Below, piece by piece: positions 1-9,003 of a stretch of DNA of 64,000 bases. Positions within the stretch are counted from its first letter, which is position 1; every line of letters starts with the position of its first letter. The stretch is from Acidobacteriota bacterium (GTDB lineage Bacteria > Acidobacteriota > Holophagae > Holophagales > Holophagaceae), in the NCBI GenBank assembly GCA_016195985.1, contig JACPYP010000006.1, positions 87,639 to 151,638 on the forward strand. The letters are read 5' to 3'. Made by a program: the position numbers and the translations under genes. The notes beneath the pieces were generated by a model. The model saw nothing but the letters and a program-made list of their open reading frames with translations, was not told the origin of the DNA and searched no databases.

Positions 1-604
1 CCGCAGCCGCCATGCTGACGGCAAAAATGATGCTGAGGTCGAACCCTGGCCGACTGCGCACAAAGAAGGCCACGACTCGCCCGATTACACTCCCGATATT
101 GATAACCATATAAAAGATCGCAAAACCCATGGTCTTACGGGCCCCGGCAGTTTTCTGCACGGTGCCAGCGATGCATGGCTTCACGAAGGATCCGCCAAGC
201 CCAATCAACTGGATGCCCATGATCACGGTGATCCAAACCTGCCACCCCACGGTCACCCGGTCGGTCATCGCATTCTGCAGGTGATGGCCCCCGAACCAGA
301 TCGGAGCTCCCATCAGGAGATACCCAGCCGTGAGTACACCGAAGGCCAGCAAAAGAGCCTTCTTGAAACCGATACGGTCGGCCATCGTGCCGGAGAAAAT
401 GGGCATGAGGTAGAGGGTGCCCCAGAGCAGGGGCCCATTGATGACCCCAGGCCAGGTGGCTCCAAACCCGAGCTGTCCGAGGTAGATGACGACGAAGCTG
501 GCCATCGCGTAAAACGCGGCCCGCTCGAAGAGCTCGATGACATTCGCGCTCCAGAAACTGGATGGGAATGACTGTTTTTCGTGGAGCGCGGGCTCTGGGG
601 TCAT
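1..604 (-). CDS. POT/PTR2-like MFS transporter, 3' end outside window
   Basis: An open frame runs from an ATG at 604-602 to the left edge, giving about 201 residues with no stop. The N-terminus reads ELFERAAFYAM followed by a hydrophobic helix. It continues with FSGTMADRIGFKKALL, the loop 2-3 signature of the major facilitator superfamily, and later with GLGGSFVKPCIAGTVQ and FYMVINIGSVIGR, which resemble the conserved parts of proton-coupled oligopeptide transporters. Several membrane helices are visible. The family is therefore fairly clear but the substrate is not; POT members carry di- and tripeptides or other small solutes by proton symport. No strong ribosome site is visible upstream. 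It is divergent from the lipoprotein gene at 708 and about 100 bp separate them. The C-terminal half lies beyond the window. Confidence 0.8.
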   Translation of the reverse strand, partial: MTPEPALHEKQSFPSSFWSANVIELFERAAFYAMASFVVIYLGQLGFGATWPGVINGPLLWGTLYLMPIFSGTMADRIGFKKALLLAFGVLTAGYLLMGAPIWFGGHHLQNAMTDRVTVGWQVWITVIMGIQLIGLGGSFVKPCIAGTVQKTAGARKTMGFAIFYMVINIGSVIGRVVAFFVRSRPGFDLSIIFAVSMAAA

Positions 605-707
605 GGTTACCTCAAGGTCTGCTTAGTGTGCCATAGCCCTTCCGGTCTAATTGACATCCCTGTTCAACGGACAACACTCGGATGTTCCACCGGCCGCGGA
701 GTATCCC

Positions 708-2207
708 ATGCGCACCCCAGTCCTGATGCCCGCCGCGGTACTGGGCGCTCTGCTCGCCTGCGGGGGAGGCAAGGGGTCAGTGTCGGGCAACGGGACGCCC
801 CCGGCGCCCACCGCCGGCGTGAGCCTTTCCCCCCCTGGGGCCAGCCTCTGGACCGGCGGCACCCAGGCCTTCACGGCCACGGTCACGGGCCATGCCAACC
901 CCGCGGTGACATGGACCGTGGTCGAAACCGGCGGCGGCAGCATCAGCGCGGCTGGACTCTACACGGCCCCTGCCTCCGCGGGCAGCTTCCACGTGAAGGC
1001 CACCAGCGTGGGGGATCCCTCGCTGTCCGCCCAGGCCACCCTCACCGTTTCAGTCCAGCCCGCGGCCGGGGCCTGCAACGGCGCGGCCCTGGGCGCGGGC
1101 GCCAGCCTGCAGGGCTTCGTCCCCTTCCCGGCCGACAACGCCTGGAACCAGGACATCTCCGCGGCCCCTGTGGATCCCAACAGCGCCGCCATCATCGCTT
1201 TCATCGGCGCAGGCACGGGCCTGCATCCGGATTTCGGCGCGGGCCTCTACCTGGGCAGCCCCATGGGCATTCCCTACATGGTGGTGTCTTCGTCCGCCCA
1301 GCCGAAGGTGCCCGTGTCCTTCACCCTTTATGGGGATGAAAGCGATCCGGGCCCCATGCCCATTCCCCCCACCGCCCCCGTCGAAGGCGGAGATGGCTCG
1401 ACGGGAGACCGGCACGTGCTCGTCATGGACCGGGACACCTGCCTGCTCTACGAGCTTGGCAACGGCTACCGGCAATCCAACAACAGCTGGGTCGCCAGCG
1501 GCGCCGCTGTCTGGGATCTGAAGAGCAACGCCCTGCGGCCCTACGGCTGGACCAGCGCCGACGCGGCGGGCCTGCCCATCTTCCCGGGCCTGGCCCGCTA
1601 CGACGAGGTGGCCGCCGGCGCCATCAGCCACGCGTTGCGCTTCACGGTGCCTGTGTCGCGGAAAGCCTACGTGCTGCCTGCCACCCATCAGGCCGGAAGC
1701 AGCACCAGCTCCAGCGCGCCGCCCATGGGCCTGCGGGTGCGCCTCAAGGCCGGCGTCGACATCAGCGGCTACCCCGCCCAGGCCCGGGTGGTGCTGGCGG
1801 CCCTCAAGCGCTACGGCATGATCCTGGCCGACAACGGCAGCCCCTGGTACATCTCCGGCACTCCGGACGACCGCTGGGACAACGATCAACTGGCGCGATT
1901 GTCGGGCATCAAGGGTTCTGATTTCGAAGTGGTGCAGATGGGCACCGTGTATACCAGCGATCCCGCGGGCACCGCCCCCACCCTCAGCGCCTTCAGCGCG
2001 GCTCCGGCCAGCATCAAGGCCGGCGCCAGCGCCCAGCTCACCTGGACCGGCGCCAACGCCACCCGGTGGTTCATCACGCCGGAAGTGGGCTGGGCCACCG
2101 GGGGCAGCGCCACCGTGAAGCCCGCCGCCACCACCACGTACACTCTGACCGCCCAGGGCCCCTACGGCAGCGTCAGTCGCACCGTGCAGGTGATCGTCGC
2201 GCCCTGA
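708..2207 (+). CDS. Secreted lipoprotein with Ig-like domains
   Basis: The start chosen is the ATG at 708 because it gives a clean lipoprotein signal: MRTP, a hydrophobic core, then the lipobox LLAC followed by GGG. An in-frame ATG at 651 would put 19 extra residues before the signal. The product is 499 residues. After the lipobox comes an Ig-like (BIG2-type) segment around residues 30-120, with SLSPPGASLWTGG and ITW-like strands. A central domain of about 270 residues (from FVPFPADNAWNQDIS to FEVVQMG) has no family I can name, although it looks like a secreted domain seen in soil bacteria. A second Ig-like segment of about 80 residues ends the protein. It is probably anchored in the outer membrane or periplasm. 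Binding or hydrolysis of polysaccharide is possible but not shown. Confidence 0.75.
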   Translation: MRTPVLMPAAVLGALLACGGGKGSVSGNGTPPAPTAGVSLSPPGASLWTGGTQAFTATVTGHANPAVTWTVVETGGGSISAAGLYTAPASAGSFHVKATSVGDPSLSAQATLTVSVQPAAGACNGAALGAGASLQGFVPFPADNAWNQDISAAPVDPNSAAIIAFIGAGTGLHPDFGAGLYLGSPMGIPYMVVSSSAQPKVPVSFTLYGDESDPGPMPIPPTAPVEGGDGSTGDRHVLVMDRDTCLLYELGNGYRQSNNSWVASGAAVWDLKSNALRPYGWTSADAAGLPIFPGLARYDEVAAGAISHALRFTVPVSRKAYVLPATHQAGSSTSSSAPPMGLRVRLKAGVDISGYPAQARVVLAALKRYGMILADNGSPWYISGTPDDRWDNDQLARLSGIKGSDFEVVQMGTVYTSDPAGTAPTLSAFSAAPASIKAGASAQLTWTGANATRWFITPEVGWATGGSATVKPAATTTYTLTAQGPYGSVSRTVQVIVAP

Positions 2208-2257
2208 GGGGAAATGAAGCGCCCTCGCCCCGCGCCGCTCTCTGGTAGAACGGTGCG

Positions 2258-3475
2258 ATGTGCTTCTTTGCCGCCTGCTGCAGACCATTGGCCTTGACCC
2301 TGGCGGTCGGCTTGGGCGCCTCCGCCATGGCCGGGCCCCCCACCGGCCTCAAGGCCTATTCCCCCGCCGCCCAGGCCCTCATCGATCGCGCCTTTGGGGA
2401 TCTGGATCCAGCCCGGCCGGTGGTCGATGTCCACGTGCACGCCCTGGGCCTCGGCCAGGACGGCGACGGCACCTTCGTGAACCCCGACAAACTCAGCGTC
2501 CGGCACCCGCTCAAGCGCCTGGAGACGAGCCTCTACTTGAGGGCCACCGGTGTGAAGGGCCTGGATCATTTCGACCAGGACTACCTCGAGGTGCTGATCG
2601 CCCGGGCCCGGGCCTTTCCGCGCCCCCTGCGGATCCACCTGCTGGCCATGGACCGCGCCTACAAGTCCGACGGCACGCCCGATCCCTCCCGCACGGAATT
2701 CCACGTGCCCAACGCCTACGTGCTCGATCAGGCCGCCCGGCATCCCGATCTCATCACCCCTGTCATCTCCATCCACCCAGCCAGGAAGGACGCCATCCAG
2801 GAGCTGGAAGCCTGTGCCGCCCGGGGCGCCCGCCTGATGAAGTGGCTGCCCAACGCCCAGGCCATCGATCCCGCCGATCCCGCCTTCGATCCCTTCTACC
2901 GCCGCATGAAGGCGCTGGGCGTGGTGCTGCTCACCCATGCGGGCGAGGAGAAGGCCGTGGCCGTGAAGGGGGCGCAGGCCCTGGGCAACCCCTTGCGCCT
3001 GCGGCGGCCGCTGGACCTGGGCGTCACGGTCATCGTGGCCCACTGCGCCAGCCTGGGGCGCAATGATGATCTGGATCATTCCGGCAAGTCGGTCCCGAAT
3101 TTCGAGCTGTTCCTGCGCCTTATGAATGAACCCCGCTACCAGGACCGCCTTTTCGGAGACCTCTCCGCCATCACCCAGATCAACCGCCTGCCCGCGCCGC
3201 TTCAACACCTGCTGGCCCACCCCGGGCTGGACGACCGCCTGCTCAACGGCAGCGACTATCCTCTGCCCGGCGTGGATCTCGTCATCTGGACCCGCCAGCT
3301 GGTGAGGCTGGGAATGCTCACCGCTGGCGAGCGCCGGGCCCTCAACGAGATCTGGAAGCGGAACCCCCTGCTTTTCGATTTCGTGCTCAAACGCACCTTG
3401 AAAGATCCCGGAACGGGCCGGCGCTGGCCCGCGAGCCTGTTCCAAAGGGATCCGGACTCACTCGCGGCGACGTGA
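2258..3475 (+). CDS. Amidohydrolase-family metal-dependent hydrolase, exported
   Basis: A 405-residue protein with an N-terminal hydrophobic segment (residues 9-26, ending SAMAG) that looks like a signal peptide, so it probably acts in the periplasm. Metal-binding motifs of the amidohydrolase-2 (PF04909-like) fold appear in order: DVHVH near residue 58, KWLPN near 198, THAGEE near 226, VAHCAS near 261 and NGSDYP near 331. These supply the HxH, the later histidines and the aspartate of the metal site. The substrate is unknown; relatives act on carboxylated aromatics and lactones. Only 50 bp separate it from the upstream lipoprotein gene, so co-transcription is likely. No strong Shine-Dalgarno sequence precedes the ATG. 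Confidence 0.75.
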   Translation: MCFFAACCRPLALTLAVGLGASAMAGPPTGLKAYSPAAQALIDRAFGDLDPARPVVDVHVHALGLGQDGDGTFVNPDKLSVRHPLKRLETSLYLRATGVKGLDHFDQDYLEVLIARARAFPRPLRIHLLAMDRAYKSDGTPDPSRTEFHVPNAYVLDQAARHPDLITPVISIHPARKDAIQELEACAARGARLMKWLPNAQAIDPADPAFDPFYRRMKALGVVLLTHAGEEKAVAVKGAQALGNPLRLRRPLDLGVTVIVAHCASLGRNDDLDHSGKSVPNFELFLRLMNEPRYQDRLFGDLSAITQINRLPAPLQHLLAHPGLDDRLLNGSDYPLPGVDLVIWTRQLVRLGMLTAGERRALNEIWKRNPLLFDFVLKRTLKDPGTGRRWPASLFQRDPDSLAAT

Positions 3476-3715
3476 GGCTGGGGTCGGCTCCAGAATCATT
3501 AACAACCTGGACATCGCAAACAAACGAACCCATATTGGTGCGGTATGCCGCCTGAGCATGGCTTGGCCGTGATTTGGCGTGCGTCGGAACCTGACCAGCT
3601 CTGAGGAGTGCGGCGTGTTCTTTTCGAGGCGAGTCCCCTCCCCTGCCCGAACGGGCGGAGGGGGCATCCCGTGTACGGACCTGGGGCTCCGGCCCCCTGC
3701 AAAGGAGAGTGCGGT

Positions 3716-5470
3716 ATGGAACGCTACGGCCTGACAGCCGGCAAGGACGGGGGGCCCCATGTGGCGGTCCCTTATCGGGGCATGCGCCTTCTGAGCCACC
3801 CCATGTATTCCAAGGGCACCGCCTTCACGCCGGAAGAGCGGCAGGCCTTCGGCCTGGAAGGCCTGCTCCCGCATACCGTGAGCACCCTGGAGCAGCAATC
3901 CCTGCGGGTCTACAACAACATCAGCCGCAAGCAGGATCCCCTGGAGAAATTCATCGGCCTGGCCTCGCTGCAGGACCGCAACGAGTACCTGTTCTACCGG
4001 GTGCTCCTCGATCACATCCAGGAATTCCTGCCCATCGTCTACACGCCCACCGTGGGCCAGGCCTGCCAGGAATTCAGCCACATCTTCCGCCGCGGCCGGG
4101 GCGTGTGGATCACGCCGGAGCACCGGGGCCGGATCCACGAGGTACTGGGGAACGCGCCCTACGACGATGTCCGGCTCATCGTGGTCACGGATAACGAGCG
4201 CATCCTCGGCCTGGGCGACCAGGGCGCGGGCGGCATGGGCATCCCCATCGGCAAGCTGGCGCTCTACACCGCAGCGGCGGGCATTCCGCCCTGGCAGACC
4301 CTTCCCATCAGCTTGGACGTGGGCACCGACAACCAGGCCCTGCTGGCGGATGAGCTCTACCTCGGCTGGCGGGCCCCTCGCCTGCGCGGCCCGGAATACG
4401 ATTCACTGGTGGAAGAGTTCGTCCAGGCCGTGAAGAAGCGCTTCCCCAGGGCCCTCCTCCAGTGGGAGGACTTCAAGAAGAACAACGCTTTCCGCCTGCT
4501 GGACCGCTACCAGAAAGAGATCACCAGCTTCAACGACGACATCCAGGGCACGGCCGCCGTGGGCGTGGCTGGCATGATCGCCGGGGCCCGCGTTACGGGC
4601 ATCCCCTTGCAAAAGCAGCGGGTGGTGATTCTCGGCGCGGGCGCCGCGGGCGTGGGCATCGCCCGGCTGATCCGGGAAACCCTCCGGCAGGAGGGCCTGA
4701 GCGGTGATGCGCTCACCCAGGCCACCGTGAACCTGGACAGCAAGGGCCTCCTGGTGGATGACGAGCCCATCCACGATGTCCACAAGCGGGACTTTGCGTG
4801 GCCCGCAACGCTGGCGGAGAAGGCTGGCCTCGGGAAAGGCCAGCCCCGCGATCTGCTGGCGGTGATCCGCGCCCTTCATCCCACCATGCTCATCGGTACT
4901 TCGGGCGAACCCGGCGCCTTCACGGAAGAGGCCATCCGAGAAATGGCCAAGCATGTGGAGCGCCCCTTGGTGTTCCCCATGTCCAACCCCACCAGCATGA
5001 GCGAGGCGAAGCCCGCAGACGTGCTCCGTTGGACCGGAGGCCGGGCCCTCATCGCCACGGGCAGCCCCTTCGAGCCAGTGCACATGAACGGACGGGTCCA
5101 CGTCATCGGCCAGGGCAACAACGTCTACATCTTCCCCGGCGTGGGGCTGGGCGCCCTGGTGTGCGAAGCCAAGGAAGTCACCACCAGCATGTTCTCCGCC
5201 GCCGCCCGCAGCCTTGCCGAAACGATCCACGCGGACGAATTGGAATCCGGAAGCCTCTTCCCCTCGGCGGAACGGATCCGCGAGGTGACCGCCGCCGTGG
5301 CCGCCGCCGTGATAAAGGACGCCATGGCCTGCGGCGTGGCCCGCCGCCCCGTCGACGCGAAGGACATTCCCGCCACCGTGGCCCAGGCCATGTGGACGCC
5401 GGCCTATCTCCCCGAAGAACCGGCCCCCCAGGAGTGGGCCGGCGCCTTCCACGCCGCCGCCGCGGATTGA
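3716..5470 (+). CDS. maeA: NAD-type malic enzyme
   Basis: Converts malate to pyruvate, CO2 and NAD(P)H in the cytoplasm. The product is 584 residues, close to the 565-residue E. coli SfcA/MaeA type. Visible motifs are YTPTVGQACQ (catalytic Tyr about 109), TDNERILGLGDQGAGGMGI, the family signature FNDDIQGTAAVGVAGM (about 272) and a Rossmann ILGAGAAGVGIARLI (about 306). The ATG at 3716 is chosen because AAAGGAGA lies seven bases upstream; an open frame extends 36 codons further without a ribosome site. The 240-bp upstream gap holds a small GGGGC-TCCG-GCCCC hairpin just before the ribosome site (about 3683-3697), which could affect translation. The gene ends at a strong hairpin shared with moeA. 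NAD rather than NADP preference is inferred from the family only. Confidence 0.95.
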   Translation: MERYGLTAGKDGGPHVAVPYRGMRLLSHPMYSKGTAFTPEERQAFGLEGLLPHTVSTLEQQSLRVYNNISRKQDPLEKFIGLASLQDRNEYLFYRVLLDHIQEFLPIVYTPTVGQACQEFSHIFRRGRGVWITPEHRGRIHEVLGNAPYDDVRLIVVTDNERILGLGDQGAGGMGIPIGKLALYTAAAGIPPWQTLPISLDVGTDNQALLADELYLGWRAPRLRGPEYDSLVEEFVQAVKKRFPRALLQWEDFKKNNAFRLLDRYQKEITSFNDDIQGTAAVGVAGMIAGARVTGIPLQKQRVVILGAGAAGVGIARLIRETLRQEGLSGDALTQATVNLDSKGLLVDDEPIHDVHKRDFAWPATLAEKAGLGKGQPRDLLAVIRALHPTMLIGTSGEPGAFTEEAIREMAKHVERPLVFPMSNPTSMSEAKPADVLRWTGGRALIATGSPFEPVHMNGRVHVIGQGNNVYIFPGVGLGALVCEAKEVTTSMFSAAARSLAETIHADELESGSLFPSAERIREVTAAVAAAVIKDAMACGVARRPVDAKDIPATVAQAMWTPAYLPEEPAPQEWAGAFHAAAAD

Positions 5471-5487
5471 CCGCAGAACCGCGCGGA

Positions 5488-5526
5488 AAACACAGAACCC
5501 TCCGCGATCCGGAGGGTTCTGTGTTT
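5488..5526. terminator. Bidirectional terminator between maeA and moeA
   Basis: A perfect 17-bp stem (5488-5504 with 5510-5526) with a 5-base loop, A-rich on the left and T-rich on the right. It lies between converging genes and can end transcription from both. Confidence 0.85.
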
Positions 5527-5545
5527 GTGGCGGCGCCCTCCGGGA

Positions 5546-6784
5546 TCAGTGGTCCTCGGCCTCTTCCGTGAGGTGAAGCAACACCGGGCCTCCCGGCGCC
5601 ACCTGATCCACTCCGGCAGGAATCACCGCCAGGGCGTTGGCGCTGAGCATGGACGACAGGATGGCCGATCCCTGCGGCCCCGTGAGGCGGGCGCGGCATT
5701 CGCCGTCTTCCTTGGCCGCCACCACCCGCAGGAAGGTGGTGCGGCCATCGCCCGCCCGGCCGCTCCAGCCGTCCTCCAGGCGCGCTTCCGCCACGGGGCG
5801 GTGCAGCTTCGAGAAGCCCATGGCCTTGCGCAGCGCGGGCCGCACGTACTCCTCCACCATGAGCATGGCGGCCACGGGGTTGCCCGGGATGCCGAAGATG
5901 GGCTTGGCGCCGAGCCGCCAGAACCCCAAGGGCCCCCCCGGCTTCTGCGCCACCTTCCAGAAGACCCGCTCTGCGCCCAGCTCTTCGAGCATGGCCTTCA
6001 TGTGATCGTAGTCGCCCACGGAGATGCCGCCGGTGGTGAGCACCACGTCGGCCTCAAGGGCCAGCTTCAGCGTGCGCATCAAGGTGCCTCGGTCGTCGGG
6101 CACCCGCGCGTAGGGCACGGGGATGGCACCGCAAGCGCGGACCTGGGCGCAGACGGCGTGGATGTTCGCATCCCGGATGCGGCCCGGCCCTGGTTCTTCG
6201 GAGACATCCACCAATTCATCGCCCGTGGTGAGCACGGCCACCCGCGCGCGCGGGTGCACGGGCACGGTGGGAATGCCCGCCGCCGCCAGCACGCCCAGGT
6301 CGCCCGGACGCAGGCTCTGTCCGGCTTTCAGAAGGAGCTGGCCCTGCCGGAGATCCTCCCCCGCCAGGCGGATGTGAATGCCCCTGCGGATGGGCCGCCG
6401 CATCTCCACCCAACCTCCGCTCCCTTCCTCGCTCCGGGCGGTGTCTTCCACAGGCACCACGGCATCGGCGCCCTCCGGCAGGGCCGCTCCTGTCATGATC
6501 CGCAGGGCCGAACCCGGACGCAGGACATGTGACGGCACGCCGCCCGCCGCCAGGTCGCCCAGCACGCGCAGACGCACAGGCCGCTCTGTGGAGGCCGCTT
6601 CGAGATCCGCCGCCTGCACCGCATAGCCATCCATGGCCGAGTTGGTGAAGGGGGGCACCGTGGCCGCGGAGTGGATGCCGGAGGCGAGGACCAGCCCCAG
6701 GCTGTCCGCCAGCGGCGTCGAAACGGGCGGCAGCGGCGCCGTGGCCGCGAGGATGAGGTCAAGGGCTTCGGCGGGCGTGGGCAT
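5546..6784 (-). CDS. moeA: Molybdopterin molybdenumtransferase MoeA
   Basis: Inserts molybdate (or tungstate in some relatives) into adenylated molybdopterin, the last step of cofactor synthesis. The product is 412 residues, the usual size for MoeA. The N-terminal MoeA signature PPFTNSAMDGYAV lies near residue 45, the domain III region VLTTGGISVGDYD near 240, and a C-terminal MoeA domain IV follows. The start is the ATG at 6784, with AAGGA seven bases upstream. This ATG overlaps the stop codon of the preceding membrane-protein gene, which suggests translational coupling. It is the last gene of a minus-strand run with modA, modB and modC, which fits a molybdenum operon. With an AOR and a tungstate transporter elsewhere in the window, it may serve both metals; that is inference. 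Confidence 0.95.
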   Translation of the reverse strand: MPTPAEALDLILAATAPLPPVSTPLADSLGLVLASGIHSAATVPPFTNSAMDGYAVQAADLEAASTERPVRLRVLGDLAAGGVPSHVLRPGSALRIMTGAALPEGADAVVPVEDTARSEEGSGGWVEMRRPIRRGIHIRLAGEDLRQGQLLLKAGQSLRPGDLGVLAAAGIPTVPVHPRARVAVLTTGDELVDVSEEPGPGRIRDANIHAVCAQVRACGAIPVPYARVPDDRGTLMRTLKLALEADVVLTTGGISVGDYDHMKAMLEELGAERVFWKVAQKPGGPLGFWRLGAKPIFGIPGNPVAAMLMVEEYVRPALRKAMGFSKLHRPVAEARLEDGWSGRAGDGRTTFLRVVAAKEDGECRARLTGPQGSAILSSMLSANALAVIPAGVDQVAPGGPVLLHLTEEAEDH

Positions 6785-7215
6785 CAAGGTTCCTTCGCGG
6801 CCTTCCCGGTGAGGAAGGAATGGTGCCGCCAGGCCCCGGGCATGTGCGAGCCGATGGAGGCCACCAGGGTGGCGGCCAGGTACCAGGGCAGGCGGGCTTC
6901 GGGCTGCAGCAGGCCCAGGCCCAGCAGCGCCAGCTTCAGCAACAGGGCCACGCCGCTGCCCTGCAGAAGAAAGGCCGCGTCCTTGGCCAGGTCGATGGCC
7001 ATGAGCAGCAGGCCGCTGGCCACGGTGAGGAGGATCGCGGCTCGCAGTCGATGGAAATCCGCGCCGAAGGGAAGGCCGCCCACCACCAGGGCCATGGCCG
7101 CGATGTGGATGCTGCGCAGCGCCAGCTGCGCCGGGCGGGCCCAGGGGAAGGAACGGGGCGATTCCGGCAGGAGCAGGCTCCGCAAGGAATGCCGTGTTGT
7201 CCCAACCGTCGCCAT
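6784..7215 (-). CDS. Small integral membrane protein of the mod-moeA operon
   Basis: A 143-residue protein starting at an ATG at 7215, preceded by GGAGG nine bases upstream; a TTG 21 bases earlier is less likely. It has about four hydrophobic segments (roughly residues 40-55, 60-80, 88-105 and 112-130) and ends with a short polar tail. I do not recognise the family. Its stop codon overlaps the moeA start and it lies 37 bp after modC, so it is almost certainly co-transcribed with the molybdate genes. A role in molybdate handling is possible from position alone. Confidence 0.6.
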   Translation of the reverse strand: MATVGTTRHSLRSLLLPESPRSFPWARPAQLALRSIHIAAMALVVGGLPFGADFHRLRAAILLTVASGLLLMAIDLAKDAAFLLQGSGVALLLKLALLGLGLLQPEARLPWYLAATLVASIGSHMPGAWRHHSFLTGKAAKEP

Positions 7216-7252
7216 GGAAGCCGTCCTCCGCAACAAGTGTAGAGTGGCCCGC

Positions 7253-8347
7253 TCAACCCTCGATGGGAATGACGCCGATGGCGCTGGCCTTGATGAGGGC
7301 GTGGGTCGTCTGGCCCTGGGCCAGCTTCAGATCCTGGCAGGCCCAGGTGGTGATGAGCGCCTCGAAGGGGAAGCCCGCATCGAGGCGGATGCGCGTGAGC
7401 CCGCCCAGGGGTTCGATGGCCACGATCTCCGCCACCAGGCGGTTGCGCTGGGTCTGGGGGCCGTGGGGGCCGTGCTCCAGCGCCACGCCCTCTCCGCGGA
7501 TGCAGGCGAAGGCTTCTTCAAAATCCCCCCCGGGATCCGGCGCCAGCAATTCAGCGCTGCCGGCCCCCAGGCGCAACAGGCCCTCCACGCGGCCCAGCAC
7601 CCGGGTGCGCACCACCACGCCCATTTGCACGCCCAGGGGATCGCCCGCGCGGCCGCCATGGCCCCCATAGCGCGAAAGCACCAGGGCCGGCTCGCCCTCC
7701 TCCACGATGCGGCCCTCGGCCATGCGCAGCATGCGGTCCCCCAAGGCCAGGGCCTCCAGCGGATCGTGGGTCACCAGGAGGGCGGGCACCCGCAGGTCCT
7801 GGAGGCGCTTCCGCAGGGTGTGCCGGAGCTGCTCCGCGGCGGCGCGGTCCAGGGACACGAAGGGCTCGTCCAGCAGCACCAGGCGGGGTTTGGGCGCCAG
7901 GGCCCGGGCCAGGGCCACCCGCTGCTTCTGGCCGCCTGAAAGCTCCGCGGGGCGGCGGTCCGCCAGGCCCTCCAAGCCCATCATGGCGATGAATTCGGCC
8001 ACCCTCCGCCGGCCTTCGGCCCGGGAACAGTCCCGGATGCCGTAGGCGATGTTGCCCGCCACGCTGAGGTGGGGAAACAGGGCCGAATCCTGGGAGACGA
8101 AACCAATGTTCCGGCCGGATGCGGAACGGATGGCGCGGCCGTTCTGGAACCACGTCTCCCCGCCCGCCTGGATGAGCCCCTCTTCCGGCGCCTCCAGGCC
8201 CGCCAGGCAGCGCAGCACCGTGGTCTTGCCGCAGCCGGAGGGGCCGAAGAGCACGGTCAGGCCGAAGGCGTCCAACGGCAGCTGGAAGGCCGCCTGGATG
8301 GTGGGCCCACCGGGGAATGTCTTCGAGAACGACGCCCTCAGCTCCAC
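7253..8347 (-). CDS. modC: Molybdate ABC transporter ATP-binding protein
   Basis: ATPase of the molybdate importer. The product is 364 residues from a GTG at 8347, which overlaps the end of modB by ten bases and has GGGAG just upstream. The frame stays open further upstream (to 8998), but that stretch is the modB gene read out of frame. Motifs are Walker A GPSGCGKTT near residue 35, signature LSGGQKQRVALARAL near 130, Walker B LVLLDEPFVSLD near 150 and the switch His VTHDP. The C-terminal 130 residues contain a TOBE/Mop-type segment (LVAEIVAIEPLGGLTRI), typical of ModC and able to bind molybdate. It acts at the inner membrane with ModB and ModA. Confidence 0.93.
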   Translation of the reverse strand: MELRASFSKTFPGGPTIQAAFQLPLDAFGLTVLFGPSGCGKTTVLRCLAGLEAPEEGLIQAGGETWFQNGRAIRSASGRNIGFVSQDSALFPHLSVAGNIAYGIRDCSRAEGRRRVAEFIAMMGLEGLADRRPAELSGGQKQRVALARALAPKPRLVLLDEPFVSLDRAAAEQLRHTLRKRLQDLRVPALLVTHDPLEALALGDRMLRMAEGRIVEEGEPALVLSRYGGHGGRAGDPLGVQMGVVVRTRVLGRVEGLLRLGAGSAELLAPDPGGDFEEAFACIRGEGVALEHGPHGPQTQRNRLVAEIVAIEPLGGLTRIRLDAGFPFEALITTWACQDLKLAQGQTTHALIKASAIGVIPIEG

Positions 8348-9003
8348 GTCCGCTCCCGGGAGCGCAGCCACGCGATGCCCATGAGCACCAGCAACGCGAA
8401 GGCGAGCAGCAGCAGGGCCGTGCGGTTGGCGCCGGCCATGTCGAAGGACTGCACCTGATCGAAGAGCGCGATGGAAGCCGTGCGCGTCCTGCCTGGCAGG
8501 CTTCCGCCCACCATCAACACCACGCCGAACTCTCCGATGGCGTGCGCGAAGCTGAGGATCATGGCCGAGAGCAGGCCCCGCCACGCCAGGGGCAAGGCCA
8601 CCCGCAGGTAGATGCCCGGAGGCCGCGAACCCAAGGTGCTGGCGGCCTCCAGCAAGCGCCGGTCGACGCTGCCCAGGGAGGCCACCAGGGGCTGGAGGAA
8701 GAAGGGCAGGTTCGTGACCACCTGGGCCAGCAGCAGGCCCTGGAAGCTGAACACCAGGCGGGCCCCCGTAAGCGCCTCCCAGGCCTGGCCGACGGGGCTT
8801 CGGGGGCCCAGGGCCACGATGAGGTAGAAGCCCAGCACCGTCGGCGGCAAGACGAGCGGCAGCGAGGTCAGGGCTTCCAGCAGCAGCTTGCCGCGGAAGC
8901 GTCCGAAGGCCAGAGGCCAAGCCAGGGCGATGCCCAGCGGCACCAGCAGTCCAGTGGAAAGGGCCGCCAGCCGCAGGCTGAGGCGAATGGCCTCCCAATC
9001 CAT
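8338..9003 (-). CDS. modB: Molybdate ABC transporter permease
   Basis: Inner-membrane permease of the molybdate importer, 221 residues, usual length for ModB, with five or six hydrophobic helices. The ABC-permease EAA loop is visible as EAASTLGSRPPGIYLRVALP near residue 120, followed by HAIGEFGVVLMVGG, a strongly ModB-like stretch. The start ATG overlaps the modA stop codon in an ATGA arrangement, and the stop overlaps the modC start, so translation of modA, modB and modC is coupled. Confidence 0.95.
   Translation of the reverse strand: MDWEAIRLSLRLAALSTGLLVPLGIALAWPLAFGRFRGKLLLEALTSLPLVLPPTVLGFYLIVALGPRSPVGQAWEALTGARLVFSFQGLLLAQVVTNLPFFLQPLVASLGSVDRRLLEAASTLGSRPPGIYLRVALPLAWRGLLSAMILSFAHAIGEFGVVLMVGGSLPGRTRTASIALFDQVQSFDMAGANRTALLLLAFALLVLMGIAWLRSRERTWS

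Noticed and set aside
651..707. Upstream start for the lipoprotein gene
   Set aside because: It would place 19 polar residues before the lipobox signal; the ATG at 708 gives a normal lipoprotein signal peptide.
8348..8998. N-terminal extension of modC
   Set aside because: The frame is open but overlaps all of modB and encodes an Arg/Pro/Gly-rich string with no ABC-transporter similarity.
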